Positions 23,127 through 39,865 of a stretch of DNA of 64,000 nucleotides are shown here, in pieces (position 1 is the first letter of the stretch; each line of letters begins with the position of its first letter). Source of the stretch: Corythoichthys intestinalis (Eukaryota; Chordata; Actinopteri; Syngnathiformes; Syngnathidae). The stretch is taken from positions 54,849,666 through 54,913,665 of the forward strand of contig NC_080407.1 of the NCBI RefSeq assembly GCF_030265065.1. Reading direction: 5' to 3'. The position numbers were made by a program, and so were the translations under genes. A model generated the notes under the pieces. The model searched no databases. It saw nothing but the letters and a program-made list of their open reading frames with translations, and was not told where the DNA came from.

Positions 23127-23875
23127 AAAAAAAAACACATAAATCCATTCATATCACAAACTGTCATACAAGGGAGTGTGCTTTGTAATTGGATTTTGTC
23201 TTCAATGTTACTTACAACATGCCTAAAACAACTTGCAGTTAAACTGATTGTAATTGAAAAAAGTGACATTTATCCGATTAATCGTTGTATTGGTCGATTA
23301 ATCGATTATAAAAAATAATCGTTAGTTGCAGCGTTAATCTGCGTATTGCCTTGTTGGCCGAAACAAACACTGAACAAAGATGGCAGCGACACGTGATAAA
23401 CTCTTAAGAGCCACAGAGTGGACAAAGTCGTCGGCAAAAGTCACACTTTATTCAAGCGAAAGACTGTCACACAGTGCAAACGTCACAATACATGTAGTGG
23501 ACTAAATTAATACAGTGATTACATCATCGAGCAGTCATTCACAATCTTCATTCCTTCCGCTTACGCCACCGCGGATGAGATAATTCAAAGGTTGAACTTC
23601 GACAGGTTTGACCTCCCCGAAATGTGTGCTAGTGTTCCGACTCCGCCCCTTCTTAATAAGCTACCTCTTGATTAGCTACAACTGATTGTCAAAGTTTTAT
23701 TGCTTTAATTGGCTTCACAGCAGCTGGTCAATAAAGTTTGATTTCAACATACGCTACAGCAGCAGCTCACTGGTTTAAACGTTAGCACCGAAGAAGGGGG
23801 AAGACGCCTTTGGCATTCTCGGACCCGCGACCCTGAGATTGGCGTTGTTTTGACAACGTTGTAGTAGTGCGTGCG

Positions 23876-30711
<6,836 letters not shown>

Positions 30712-30843
30712 GGCAACCAGCTCACCTCTGGATCACCTGGCGACAGAAAGACCGATTGATTTTATCATTGGTTTTTGTTCATCTCACTTTCAGCTTCATG
30801 TCTTTTCGTATCCCTTTTGTCTTTTCACTTCCCCGCAAAACTG

Positions 30844-30900
30844 CTAAGTTCCCCTGACGACAATCTGGGTGCCATGGCAACTGCCTCACCTCTGGCAGCT
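30844..30900 (-). pseudogene. Partial duplicate of the pik3ca first coding exon
   Basis: About 165 bp upstream of the real start, a roughly 50-bp stretch repeats the start region of pik3ca. An ATG at 30875 reads MAPRLSSGEL, against [10 protein letters not shown] in the true exon, and the flanking CCTGACGAC and GCCTCACCTCTGG-like blocks are also shared. The match stops after about ten codons and the frame then runs into unrelated sequence without a good donor. It looks like a local duplication rather than an alternative exon. Confidence 0.6.
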
Positions 30901-32030
30901 GACAGGAGGAAGCGTTAATATCTGTGGACCTTTTGTTCGTCTTTGGGGAACCATTTTGACGCACTCGGCTGTCTTATTTGCTCGGAAACCTCGGTTCATT
31001 TCTTCACATCTTTGTGTGTTTTCAATGGGGCCGTCAAACAAAGGCCAAAAAGTAGGACACATGCGCACACACACACACACGCGTGCACGTTTCCTGTTAC
31101 TCTGCGCGGAAGAGGATTTGTCACTGCCGTGATTTATATCTGTTTGGAATACCTTAGGTTGTTTGAAATGAACCAACACGAGCTTGTCCTTACGACTTTA
31201 GGCTATGGTTGCCATGACAACAGGAAAAGTAGCATCAGGCAGAGATGACCCCTTTGTTCGGCGCGCGTGTCACCTGAGCTTGTTCCCGGTCCGGCTTGCG
31301 GTCTTGACTCAGAGCATCCTCGGACCCACCCGGCGCGTGTGTCTTTGTCTCCTGTTTGAGTGCGGGGCTCCTAACGGCGTGTCATCGGCGGCAAGCGGGC
31401 GTCCCATCCCACCCAAAAGCCAGCGTCCACATCCAGCCCAGGCGTCCTTCGGTCTGTCCGTGTGGGTGTTTACCGCGGAGGGCGGCGCGGCGTGTGGAGG
31501 AAGCTGCTTTTTGCCGGCAGTGGCAGAACAATGTGCTGGAGGAAGGGGGTGGGGGGTTCCAGGGGGGGGCTTATCTTGCCCGCTTCCTCTCTTAAAGGGC
31601 CAGCATCCTCTGGGGAAAGTGAGAGCTCTCGCTCTGTTGTCACAGCAGGAGGCCGATTCTGTCTAGGATTAGTGATTTTGACCGGTTTAGGACGGGTGGT
31701 TTTGACACTGTTGAGTACGGGAGCCAAATTTTGTTTGGGTACAAAAAAATGGTTCAGTGACAAAACACAGTTAGGGTCTGGTTCTATACTAGGAGTGAAG
31801 CCTCTGTCTGTGAACGATATCTCTGGACAAGCAGAGGATCAGTGATGTCACATCAGCTGTTAATGTTGCACTCTCTCTCACACATATTGGCACAGTAGTT
31901 GTCAACAAAGAGAATCCAAAGATTGACAGCGATAGGCATCAAATCTACTGTCATTTAGGACTTTAAAGCCCTGCTGACGATAAGCCACGCCCACCAAATT
32001 TGACAAGAAAACCATATTTATTCATATTCA
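30901..32030. other. Upstream region of pik3ca, no gene recognised
   Basis: Moderately GC-rich between about 31200 and 31660, with CpG dinucleotides, a short CA tract near 31065-31082 and a G-run at 31562-31570. This is the likely 5' UTR and promoter area of pik3ca. I found no conserved coding segment; the open frames here overlap on both strands and resemble no protein I know. Confidence 0.35.
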
Positions 32031-32235
32031 ATATTCACAACACAAGACTTTGTAACATTTGTTTGTTTATCCCTGTCAATGGCGCCTAAAGTATTACTGT
32101 GTCCACCACTAACACTGTAAAAGTTTTAAAGACCATGGTTCATGACGGACTGCCAAAATGTGTTGAAAAAACTACAAGGCGCATTTTCTTGACCTCTGTG
32201 GTTATTGAAAGCACAAAACATAATTCGAACCTTTA

Positions 32236-32487
32236 CAGTGCTGGCCAAAAGTATTGGCACCCCTGCAATTCAGTCAGATAATGCTGAATTTCTCCCAGAA
32301 AATGATTGCAATTACAAATGCTTTGGTAGTAATATCTTCATTTATTTTGCTTGCAATGAAAAAACACAAAAGAGAATGAGAATTTTGTTTAAATCCTTAT
32401 CATTTTACAAAAAAAAACCTCCAAAAATGGGCTGGACAAAAGTATTGGCACCCTCAGCCTAATATTGGGTAGCACAACCTTTAGACC
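32236..32487. mobile_element. Tc1-type MITE fragment (CAGTGCTGGCCAAAAGTATT end)
   Basis: TA precedes CAGTGCTGGCCAAAAGTATT. The following 200 bp (TTTGGTAGTAATATCTTCAT and neighbours) also occur at 61733-61870 in eif4e2 intron 5. The right side has GGACAAAAGTATTGGCACCC. Non-coding. Confidence 0.65.
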
Positions 32488-32815
32488 ATGGGTGTCCAAA
32501 CCTGTCCGCAAGGGCCGCTGTGGGTCCTGGTTTTTGTTCAAACCAATCGAGCACAGACACTTTAAACCAGTGGTCTCAAACCGGTCCTCAAAGGGCCGCA
32601 GGGGGTACTGGATTTCATTCCAACCAAACGAGACAAATACCTTTTCACCAATCTGGTTTCTTACAAGTGTAATCAGTTGATTGCAATCAGGTGCAGCTTA
32701 TGTTAGTAGAAACCTCATTGGTTGAACTGTTTGTGCTGGATCTGTTGGAACAAAAACCAGGACCCACTGCGGCCCTTTGTGGAGTCGGTTTGAGACCGCT
32801 GCTTTAAACCAATGA
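32488..32815. repeat. hAT-like non-autonomous repeats ('gtgtccaaacctgtcc' type), nested
   Basis: Two related units: GGGTGTCCAAACCTGTCC with GTGGGTCCTGGTTTTTG, and GTGGTCTCAAACCGGTCCTC with its inverse GAGTCGGTTTGAGACCGCTG at about 32800. Ends of this kind are common in fish hAT-like MITEs. Confidence 0.55.
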
Positions 32816-33039
32816 AGTTGCATTTTGTGTCTGTGTGTGTTTGCTAAAACTACAACTTAAGTTGTGTTGTACCGACATTTTTTTTTTTTTTTTAAAGGAA
32901 AACAAAGCAGTCGAACATCCAATCGTTTATTTGATGGGATGGCGGATTAGTGGTTAGAACGGTTCAGTCCAGTTTAGGGGTGTAACAAAATATCGAAATG
33001 GTGATAAATCGTGATACTTTGTATCCCAAAAGGTTATCG

Positions 33040-33970
33040 AAATGCCCCTGCCAAGAATCGAGATATCGTTTTAAAAAGGTGTCAATGTTTCCTGAGGGAA
33101 TTTTGATGTCTTCTTCAGGCAATCATCTATGTAAATCTCACTGGAACGGCACCAAACAAAGGTTCCAGCATCATCACCTTGTCAAGAATCTGCATTGGAC
33201 AAGGTGTTAAGAGTCGAGAATCTGCATTGGTAATAAGGTAATTTTGGGCCATTTAAAGTCTCACTGGAACGGCACCAAACAAAAGTTCCAGCATCATCAC
33301 CTTGTCCAATGCAGATTCTTGACTCTTGACACTTTGTCCAATGCAGATTCTTGATAAGGTGATGATGCTGGAACTTTTGTTTGGTGCCGTTCCAGTGAGA
33401 CTTTAAATGGCCCAAAATTACCTAATTGCCTGGCATTGACTGCCACTGACAGCCATAGACGTTCAATCCATTTGAACTGGGAGGGATGGCAGCGAATGAC
33501 CGAATATTCATGAATAACCTAATTCCAATTCACACTAGAAGCTTGTTTTGCTCCTGCCAAGAATCGAGATATCGTTTTAAAAAGGTGTCAATGTTTACTA
33601 AGGGAATTTTGATGTCTTCTTCAGGCATTCATCTTTGTAAATCTCACTGGAACGGCACCAAACAAAAGTTCCAGCATCATCACCTTGTCAAGAATTTGCA
33701 TTGGACAAGGTGTCAAGAGTCAAGAATTTGCATTGGACAAGGTGATGATGCTGGAACTTTTGTTTGATGCCGTTCCAGTGAGACTTTAAATGGCCCAAAA
33801 TTACCTAATTGCCTGGCATTGACTGCCACTGACAGCCATAGACGTTCAATCCGTTTGAACTGAGAGGGATGGCAGCGAATGAACGAATGTTCATTCGCTG
33901 CCACCCTCCCAGTTCAAATGGATTGGACGTCTACTAGTGATAACCTAATTCCAATTCATACTAGAAGCTT
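33040..33970. repeat. Duplicated block carrying large palindromes
   Basis: Two copies about 508 bp apart start CCAAGAATCGAGATATCG (33049 and 33557). Each holds the AAACAAAAGTTCCAGCATCA module also found in the Tc1-like element at 8109-9770. At 33236-33422 the module forms an inverted repeat with arms of about 75 bp. GATTGGACGTC/GACGTTCAATCC-type repeat ends flank it. Confidence 0.75.
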
Positions 33971-34241
33971 GTTTTTTTTGTTCATGAGGTACCAATAGGT
34001 TCCCACTCTTAGTCCAGTTAGTACAGTTCTGAAGTTCTCCTTGTGTTTTTTTCCCCCAGGTTCCACCTTAAGTAGTACAAAGTCAGAGAGATGACCTAAG
34101 AAAAATTGATCCATGAGTTCCATAAGTTAGAAGAAGAGGGTGAAGGCAGAAATTTTACAAGCACAATGAAAATGTGATGTTTCTTTAACCGAAATGTCCA
34201 ATGGGGCTTTTTCCCTGGCAATCTTCATCAGGAGTTGTCCG

Positions 34242-36897
34242 TCACCCCGTAGGCGGAGCAGCGGGCGAAGTAGGTCTGGGGTCTGAGTGCGCCTGTTTCC
34301 GCAGGGTGTGATTTTCTGCCTCCAACTGCTGGTTCCTTTCTTGCAGCTCCCTGATTTGTTCCCTCAGAAGCTCCACCTCTTCCCGTACAGCGAGCATCAG
34401 GTGACTTTTCACCAGGTCCTGAGTGAGTACAGGTCCTTAAGGATCTCAGGCACAAATTATGGAGAAAAAAAACTCACCATGGCCTGTTCGATCTTGTTGT
34501 CGATAGCAACCACGCTAGGGACAGATGATTAGACGGTGAAACACAAAAAAGCTAGCTCCCATAGCCACGCATCATTACCTGATGTCCGCCGGCAGGCTGA
34601 AGGCGGCGTTTTGGTCCAAACCCAACGCCGTCCGAGTGGGGATGAGAGTCAGAGTTGTAGGGGGCGAGCTCGGCTGAGAGCGAGACAGCCTGAGGACAGA
34701 CTGAGACACAGAGAAAGGAGAGAAAAAAATGAAACTACTTGTAAAAGAATATTTTAATCATGCTTATAAAAATTATATTGTTTTTTATGCTTTCACGTGA
34801 GACCGTATCCATGTTCATGTGCTCCATGTATTCCTTTGAACATCCTACAATGAGTATCTGTTTGACTGCCTTATCTGATTTGACTCCCTCTTGGACCAGC
34901 CAGAGCTAGTTTTCAAGGTCATAACTCAGGATGTTTTTTTCTGTGGAAAATCATCAGAGTTTGCCTGTAATAAGGTTCAGTTTCAGAGTCAGTAACGCCC
35001 TTTCAACAAGCATATAAACCCTTTGTACTTCTGGGTGGCCACAGTCCTGACTGGACCACATCATTTGTACCCTTGATATACACTCACCGGCCACTTTATT
35101 CGGTGCACCATGCTAGTAACGGGTTGGACCCCTTTTGCCTTCAGAACTGCCTCAATTCTTCGTGGCATAGATTCAACAAGGTGTTTGAAGCATTCTTCAG
35201 AGAGTTTGGTCCATATGGCATCACGCAGTTGGTGCAGATTTGTCGGCTGCACATTCATGATGCGAATCTCCCGTTCCACCACATCCCAAAGATGCTCTAT
35301 TGGATTGAGATCTGGCGACTGTGGAGGCCATTTGAGTACAGTGAACTCATTGTCATGTTCAAGAAACCAGTCTGAGATGATTCCAGCTTTATGACCTGGC
35401 ACATTATCCTGCTGAAAGTAGCCATCAGAAATTGGGTACATTGTGGTCATAAAGGGATGGACATGGTCAGCAACAATACTCAGGTAGGCTGTGGCGTTCC
35501 AACGATGCTCAATTGGTACCAAGGGGCCCAAAGAGTGCCAAAAAAATATTCCCCACACCATTACTTCACCACCACCAGCCTGAACTGTTGATACAAGGCA
35601 GGATGGATCCATGGTTTCATGTTGTTGATGCCAAATTCTGACCCTACCATCCGAATGTCGCAGCAGAAATTGAGACTCATCAGACCAGGGAACGTTTTCC
35701 AAATCTTCTGTTGTCCAATTTCGATGAGCTTGTGCATATTGTAGCCTCAGTTTCCTGTTCTTAGCTGAAAGGAGTGGCACCCGGCATGGTCTTCTGCTGC
35801 TGTAGCCCATCTGCCTCAAAGTTCGACGTACTGTGCATTCAGAGATGCTCTTCTGCCTACCTAGGTTATTTGAATCACTGTTGCCTTTCTATCAGCTCAA
35901 ACCAGTCTGGCCATTCTCCTCTGACCTCTGGCATCAACAAGGCATTTCTGCCCACAGAACTGTCGCTCACTGGATATTTTTTCTTTTTCAGACCATTCTC
36001 TGTAAACCCTAGAGATGGTTGTGCGTGAAAATCCCATTAGATCAACAGTTTCTGAAATACTTAGACCAGCCCTTCTGGCACCAACAGCCATGCCACGTTC
36101 AAAGTCACTCAAATCACCTTTCTTGTCTTATACCATGTCTACATGCCTAAATGCACTGAGTTGCCGCCATGTGATTGGCTGATTAGAAATTAAGTGTTAA
36201 CGAGCAGTTCGACAGGTGTGCCTAATAAAGTGGCCGGTGAGTGTATATCTTGTTTACAAAGTCTTCGAAGCAGGCAATCCTTGGCTGGGTTTGATTCTTT
36301 CTCTCTTGAGCTATTGATTGATACTTGTCTCAGAGTTCAAAATTGAACTTTCCTGACACTACTGTCTCCTCTTGGATTGAGACAGGTTCCTACCCGGTTC
36401 TTGGGATGAGTGCCCAGGTGTAACGGAGAAGGCTGAGAAGGCACCAGTCGCTCCTGTGTTTGTTTGTTTGTGATTGGCTGTGACGGTAAACAGACCCCTC
36501 CGCTAATTGACTCCAGAGACTCCAGCGAGTGGGCGTGTCTCATGTTGTCCATGACTCGCTTAAGTCCCGGTCCTTCCTTAAACTCCGTGCACAACCAACG
36601 ACCGCGCCCGTACGTGTCGCCATGTCCCTGCCCGGCCGCGGCGCCTCCCACCAATCGCACGAGTCGGAATCTGGAGGAGGCGCCCGTCCCTTGCCCTAAG
36701 GGGTCGTGGGATATATGCCTCCTCTTCGGGGAGGGCGTCGTGGGCTGGGAGGAGCTGCCCCGGGCGCTGTGGAAGGCGGATTTCGACTGGACGACGGTCA
36801 GGATCACGCCGGGAGCCGATGGACCCGTCCAGGGTTGATTGAAATCTGAGGTCACGCTGGTGATCTGGAAGCCGCTCCGCTTTTTTTCACAGGTCAT
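34242..36897 (-). CDS. tsc22d4: TSC22D4-like TSC22 domain leucine-zipper protein, 279 aa
   Basis: Four phase-consistent exons: 36897-36394, 34700-34579, 34514-34478, 34418-34242. The N-terminus [19 protein letters not shown] matches the conserved TSC22D4 motif (KKKSSFQITSVT in human). It is followed by SRFRLVRL and [11 protein letters not shown], which correspond to SRFRVVKL and YRRGRWTCVDV. The C-terminal exons encode the TSC box ([20 protein letters not shown]) and a short leucine zipper with leucines seven apart ([19 protein letters not shown], then HTL), ending APPTG. TSC22D proteins are zipper-forming transcriptional regulators without a basic DNA-binding region. The middle is shorter than in human TSC22D4 (395 aa), so an additional exon cannot be excluded. 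The first intron carries a Tc1 element (35081-36243). Confidence 0.88.
35081..36243 (-). mobile_element. Tc1-like transposon in tsc22d4 intron 1
   Basis: TA-flanked; inverted ends CACTCACCGGCCACTTTATT. The transposase is on the minus strand. The helix-turn-helix part is at 36112-35897 ([32 protein letters not shown]). The catalytic part is at 35819-35061 with the DDE set ([21 protein letters not shown]). The two parts are in different frames, so this copy is broken in the middle but otherwise well kept. Same strand as tsc22d4. Confidence 0.92.
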
Positions 36898-37251
36898 CAC
36901 CGAGTACGCGCTCCCTGAAAACACAGGAAAACAGTAAATTCAGTGCCAAAGTGGCATCTTATGTTGCATAGCATCCTGCCCAAAGTCAGCTGTGATTGGC
37001 TCAAGTTCATCCATGACCTAAAATGAATGTTTAGATACTTATGGAACAAACCAGAAGAGCTGGTTTGGCCTGACTCCAAAACAAACTCAAATAAAGTTTT
37101 ATTGACACAAAGGTAAGAGCATTTCCTATTCTCATGTAGCAGTAATACTTTTCTAAAACTGAAGTAACTCCTCAACTTTTAGTCTAGCAAAGTTAATGTT
37201 TGAGCTAATTCCCATCTACAATGTTGTTATATCAGCTGTTAGTTCCTATTT

Positions 37252-37470
37252 TCACAAATATTGTCTCACCAACTGAGTTTTGCGTCTTTCCAAAAACTTC
37301 CTGTTCCTCTCCTCCACTTTTCTTCTTCGCTCGCCCGTCAGCTGCCGCTTGCGTTTAGTGCGCGTGCGTGAAGACGCTTCTCTTGCCTCCCCCGAGGGTG
37401 AAACCACGCGAGAAGAAAAGAAGAAAAAACATTCCGTTGTGATCGGCATTTTGCGCACGCGTGACGTCAC
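37252..37470 (-). other. Candidate upstream exon with basic open frame, 5' of tsc22d4
   Basis: On the minus strand an ATG in a CpG-rich promoter (AAAATGCCG, about 37450) opens a basic, coiled-coil-like frame (GERRRKVEERNRKFLERRKT). It reaches a good donor, CAGTTG then GTGAGAC, at about 37271. Spliced to the acceptor before tsc22d4 exon 36897 it would be out of frame and stop quickly. It may be 5' UTR with an upstream open frame, or a separate small gene. I do not recognise the protein. Confidence 0.3.
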
Positions 37471-37570
37471 GGAGATACAGAGTAGAACACTCGGCGTAAA
37501 CAGCGATTACGTCACAATGGAGCGATTCTTTTTAGACAGATGCTCAGCGCGCATGCGCGGCTTACGACTC
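37440..37570. promoter_or_regulatory. CpG promoter with CRE and NRF1 motifs upstream of tsc22d4
   Basis: It contains a full CRE palindrome TGACGTCA at 37462-37469, a second ACGTCA near 37510, and a perfect NRF1-type GCGCATGCGC at 37549-37558, all in a CpG-rich stretch next to the tsc22d4 5' region. Promoter function is inferred. Confidence 0.5.
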
Positions 37571-37599
37571 TCCTACTGACATTAACTCATTCACTGCCA

Positions 37600-37770
37600 T
37601 TGACAACAGTTGACAACGTTTGAATTGGGGGCTGGCTTTGAGTGATCATGTTTCTTTGCCATTGACGGCGTTAAACGTCCAATCCAATTTGACTGCAATC
37701 ATTCGTTGCTCCCTCCCAGTCAAAATGGATTGGACGACTGGTACCCAATGGCAGCCAATGAGTCAAACTA
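37600..37770. repeat. GATTGGACGTC-type dispersed repeat
   Basis: Inverted blocks TTGACGGCGTTAAACGTCC and AATGGATTGGACGACTGG with CAATGGCAGCCAATGAGT. Similar pieces occur at 15190-15310, 33430-33500, 33900-33930 and 60280-60340. Class not determined. Confidence 0.5.
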
Positions 37771-38099
37771 GGACCTTTAAAAAAAGGACTTATATTGATT
37801 TTTGGCCCACAAAAAATTATAACATTATTGTTTTTACCAACACATCTTAAAAATCGGCAAATCCAATTTTGCTTCTTCAAGTATTTGTCTATTTAGAATG
37901 GTGTTTGTTTGTTTTGAAAGTGTTTGCATTTAGTTATATGGATTTGGATGGCTACACGCCCTCTAGTGGCAACAGTGAATATGACATAACTCATTTGACA
38001 TTGCTGAATCCCACTGCTCCCTGTTAAGACCAACATAAGGTAAGTTTTTTATTTAGTAGTTTTTTTTTTTTTGGCGCTAATGCATAGACTTCATAATGA

Positions 38100-39357
38100 T
38101 ATTGACGGGTCGGATTCGACCTTCACTGTGCCACGCCTTCAAGTAGGGGGCCATCCCACAATCCACTTCAGTTATTCGCAGTCGGTCGCAGCGACACATG
38201 CAGCGATCTAACGCCGGATTTATGTTGAAAAAGTACGAAAGCTGTACTGCATACAAACAGGAAGGATTGTCTCAGGAGTGTGTTCGAGGATTCAAGGTAA
38301 TTATGATATTTTTTGTTTTTGCACAAGAACTTTCAACGTAAAAAGCTCTTTCTTGTAAAGCTGACGCCAAACTGCGTAACAGACTAGCATCAACTGTACG
38401 TTTTTTTTTTGTTTTTGTTTTTTGCATTCAACCAAGAATCAAGGATGTTTTACATCCATATCTATAAAAAATTCAGGGATTTAAGCATTTATTCTCAATA
38501 ATTTTACTGGAAAAGCTGTTTACATATGGCAGCCGCCACACTGACTGACAGACTAGCATCGTGCGTTGACAAATTTACGTAAAATAAATGCTAACTGCAA
38601 GTTTTTTTTGCTTTCAACCAAGAATCAAGACTTTTACGTCCATATCTATTAAGAATTCAGGGATATAAGCATTTATTCACAAGAATTTTCAACGAAAAAA
38701 GCTCTTTGTGATTCCATTCGGTCAGGTTTGACAGCTATGCCAACAATGCTGGTTAAAACGCTTTGAGAGCACCTCGTCCTACACCAACCCCTAAGCCGAT
38801 GCAACAAGCAAATCTTCATCTACTTTGACCCCCTGCACCTTTGGAAGAACATCTACAGCAGCTTCCACAACAACGGCTGTATGGTGCTGCCCAGGTGTCC
38901 TGGGGCTGAAGTAAGTGGCCAGCATTATTCACTTGGTGCTGGGGTGCTCTTCGATCAAGAAGCAGAGCGTCGGGCTCATCGTGGTGGTCGTCAAGATGTT
39001 CCAGAGGACAAGGGAGAGCTGGAGACGGGCTGGGTGGTCCTCAAGCGGCCATCTCTCCACATGGCGTCCTTCAGAATGTCGTTGTGGGACTCCCTGATGT
39101 GCAGGAAGCAGAATAGAACCTGCTTGAGTTCCTGGCGGTTCCTCTTCAACTGTTTTGGTGCAAACTTCTCCAAGGATGTGACTCCAGAAGCAAGGAAGAA
39201 CACGGCCTTGGAGTGGCCGACTGGGCAAAAACTTTATATGTTAAATATCACTATTGATCCTGAAAATATAGGTGATTATCTCTGCATTTGGTGATTTTTG
39301 TGCATCTAGTGTAAAATCTGAGACTTTTACAGCCATTTTAAGTTTTGTTATACTTAT
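38100..39357. repeat. Left half of dispersed repeat 'R' flanking the BEL/Pao element
   Basis: Matches the 1380-2865 family and continues at 46170-46400 beyond the retrotransposon. It includes short frames MQRSNAGFMLKKYESC (38199 onward, ending at a donor-like GGTAATT) and KQIFIYFDPLHLWKN (about 38805). These may be pieces of a DNA transposase, but I could not assign the family. Confidence 0.55.
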
Positions 39358-39865
39358 TCTTCTGCCCTCAGCCGAGCGTATGGCTACTCGACTTTGGCAG
39401 CGAGCTAAACCAACAAAGAAAAATGGAGGCCCAAACTCCTTCCTCTCATTTATTTCTTCGCGTGAACGTGTGCGCGTGTGTGTGTGTGGCTGGTAAAACT
39501 GAAACATACATAAATAACAACAAAATAACAGAATAGACACATCAAAATTACATCTAACCCATTGTTAAAACGTACAAACTTACAGATTTTGTTTTGTCAA
39601 GGGTTCCCAACGATGTATGGTGCAGAGGAGGTGTGTAACGTCTTAACACCTCAAGGCCTCTTTTCCAACTGAAATAAAAAGTTCTTTCTGCCTGCTGCTT
39701 ACAGCAAATCGCCACTAGGGGAAGCCGAGCGCAAACAGCAATACCAAAGAAAAACTGCAAAGTCAGAGTTACAATAGCGACATCCTGTGGACGGATGAAC
39801 AATGTACAATCTTAGAAAGAAATTAAACCCAAAAAGTAGTCAACATAAGACCAGAGGACATAACA
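39358..39865 (-). repeat. LTR of the BEL/Pao element (3' LTR in element orientation)
   Basis: 508-bp direct repeat identical as far as I could compare with 45662-46169. In element orientation it begins TGTTATG. It includes a short GT tract. The outer edge abuts the CTTAT target duplication. Confidence 0.93.

Larger units (their letters stand above)
20857..23340. repeat. Segmental tandem duplication downstream of HMGB
   Basis: The stretch from 20857 (GAAACTTTGCTTGATG, AGAGCAAGAGAGAGAGAG, GTTGTTAGATCCAGTGTG) recurs from about 22250, a period near 1390 bp. Each half contains an ATTAATCGATT-type MITE (21161-21672 and 22576-23126, opposite orientations). A third partial block (CATTCAAACTGTAAATTGTC, GTGTGCTTTGTAATTGG) appears at 21770, 22085 and 23160. 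No genes. Confidence 0.75.

Noticed and set aside
23341-23870. Search for RNA genes between HMGB and pik3ca
   Set aside because: I found no tRNA, rRNA or snRNA signature here or elsewhere in the window that I could support by eye.
31205-31845. Open frames of 100-150 codons on both strands upstream of pik3ca
   Set aside because: GC-rich DNA keeps frames open by chance. No splice-consistent or conserved segment was seen.
36464-36838. Plus-strand 124-codon frame opposite tsc22d4
   Set aside because: It is the antisense shadow of the tsc22d4 exon, whose minus-strand frame carries recognised motifs.
39241-39540. Short frames inside the LTRs (such as those at 39241-39540 and 45858-46106)
   Set aside because: Identical in both LTRs and without family resemblance; they are by-products of LTR sequence.
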